Source: CAZTVF01 sp964616985
GTDB taxonomy: Bacteria; Planctomycetota; Phycisphaerae; SM23-33
Assembly: GCA_964616985.1 (NCBI GenBank)
Contig: CAZTVF010000056.1
Location: 1-32,992, forward strand
Reading direction: 5' to 3'
Length of the DNA stretch: 32,992 nucleotides
Shown: one piece after another, positions 32,231 through 32,992 of the stretch
Layout of the letters: every line of letters starts with the position of its first letter
How positions within the stretch are numbered: the first letter of the stretch is position 1
Made by a program: the position numbers and the translations under genes
The notes under the pieces: model-generated
Told to the model about the DNA's origin: nothing
The model's database searches: none
Seen by the model: only the letters and a program-made list of their open reading frames with translations

Positions 32231-32992
32231 TCAGTGCAGTGTCATCAGGTCGAGTCTTGTTCCGGCGAGGAGCGCGTCGCGATTCGACCAATAACGGGCG
32301 AAGTCGCCCGCTCCGACTTCCCATTCGTTCACCGGCCGCAGCAGAGTTCGCTGGAGCGTCGTGTCGATCCTCGCCACGTCGGCGGGCTCGACGACGAACG
32401 CCGCCGCCAACACTCCTCGGATGGATTCGCGGATGCCCTGAATATTGTAGCGATTGCGCGAGTCGAAGCGTCCATCCGGCTGAAGCCGGCTGATCACCTG
32501 GTTGCACATGCGGACGACCAGCTCGCGAAGAACATGCTTGTAGGTCGCCCAGCAGCCACGCGGCCACCACCCATAGTTCGCCTTCCTGCCCGCTGTCGTA
32601 GGCTCCGCCGGCCCAGGGAAAGGGGGACTTCTTCTCGACAGCCAAGTGAAAACCGGTGAACATTCCGTCGACGTTCTGAAGCGACAGGGCCAGGTCCGCC
32701 TCGTCGCGAAGGATTCCCAGCAGTCGCTCGTCGGGGCAGAGGTAGTGGTGGATTCGCCCCGCCGACGCCGCCATGGCGGTGCCGCCAAAGCGGAACACGA
32801 GCTTCTGGCCTCGCTGCCGGCGAGGCCGAGACGGAGAAGTAGGGCAGCGTCCCTCCGGCAATCGCCTTGGCGATGGCGTCCCGCTCGATCCGCCAGCACG
32901 CCAACATTCCATCCATTATGTTCAGGACGGCGTGCTGCCAGTTGCAGGGGCGTCTCGCCCCTGCAGTGTTTCTCGAATATCCACGGGCGGGA
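32231..32992 (-). pseudogene. Gene broken by two frameshifts, unknown helical protein
   Basis: Three minus-strand frames together spell one protein. From ATG 32916, MDGMLACWRIERDAIAKAIA runs to about 32812; the next frame gives GQKLVFRFGGTAMAAS ... DEADLALSLQNVDGMFTGFH ... GGAYDSGQEGELWVVAAWLL to about 32545; the third gives YKHVLRELVVRMCNQVIS ... LQPDGRFDSRNRYNIQG ... NEWEVGAGDFARYWSNRDAL, ending at 32231. The first frame also stays open to the right edge, so the true start is uncertain. The pattern suggests an alpha-helical, toroid-like protein; the family is unknown. It is either a pseudogene or carries two assembly errors. The region 32032-32230 beside it has no gene I can support. Confidence 0.55.
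32943..32965. repeat. REP-like palindrome at the right edge
   Basis: TGCAGGGGCG and CGCCCCTGCA, a perfect 10-bp stem with a 3-base loop. AGGGGCG...CGCCCCT palindromes are widespread short repeats in planctomycete and other genomes, often linked to REP-associated tyrosine transposases. Only one copy is seen here. Confidence 0.45.

Noticed and set aside
1..32992. tRNA, rRNA or CRISPR array
   Set aside because: No cloverleaf, rRNA motif or regularly spaced direct repeats were found on reading; a tRNAscan or CRISPR-finder run was not possible here.

Overview
This window is GC-rich (about 60% or a little more by eye) bacterial DNA carrying carbohydrate-degradation genes. Family content suggests a planctomycete, probably a Phycisphaerae-like member of the PVC group. 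The pointers are many glycoside hydrolases of mixed clans, xylose-isomerase-like TIM-barrel proteins, a DeoR-type HTH/WYL regulator, a ceramidase-like protein without a signal peptide, and a DUF6569/ARPP-1-like protein. This assignment is inference; there is no rRNA or other marker gene here.

Layout. 1-3599 (+): the end of a glycosidase, a tiny signal-peptide ORF, a TIM-barrel glycosidase and a ceramidase-like hydrolase. 3807-4535: a 3'-truncated metallophosphoesterase gene inside a 0.7-kb direct repeat whose full-length partner lies exactly 18,192 bp downstream. 4561-7173 (+): a secreted beta-propeller/PKD/carbohydrate-binding protein. 7174-12786 (+): two six-hairpin (alpha/alpha toroid) glycosidases, the second GH78-like, each preceded by the same conserved ~60-bp element about 203-204 bp before its start codon. 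12875-13137: an IS3-type transposase relic. 13151-16614 (-): a secreted beta-helix glycosidase translationally coupled to a GRAM/PH-like protein. 16615-17700: debris, including an IS630-type relic and what may be the first few codons of a lost WYL regulator. 17710-20826 (+): a GH36 alpha-galactosidase, a frameshifted beta-helix gene and a Doc-toxin relic. 20827-22637 (-): a pectate-lyase-3-like beta-helix protein and the intact metallophosphoesterase. 22768-24711: a 2-hydroxyacid dehydrogenase (+) and a sugar isomerase/epimerase-like protein (-). 24790-26277 (-): GH172 (DUF2961). 26734-27750 (+): the intact WYL regulator. 27754-30301 (-): GH20 and a second isomerase-like protein. 30604-32031 (+): an ARPP-1-like protein and a small hypothetical protein. 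32231-32992 (-): a gene broken by two frameshifts, with a REP-like palindrome at the edge.

How it may work together (inference): hydrolases acting on galactosyl, rhamnosyl, hexosaminyl and possibly furanosyl or fucosyl linkages would dismantle a complex heteroglycan. The isomerase-like proteins and the dehydrogenase would process the released sugars. A WYL regulator and probably LacI-type factors would control expression. Most of the hydrolases have no visible signal peptide, so the work may be done inside the cell. No rRNA, tRNA or CRISPR array was seen.
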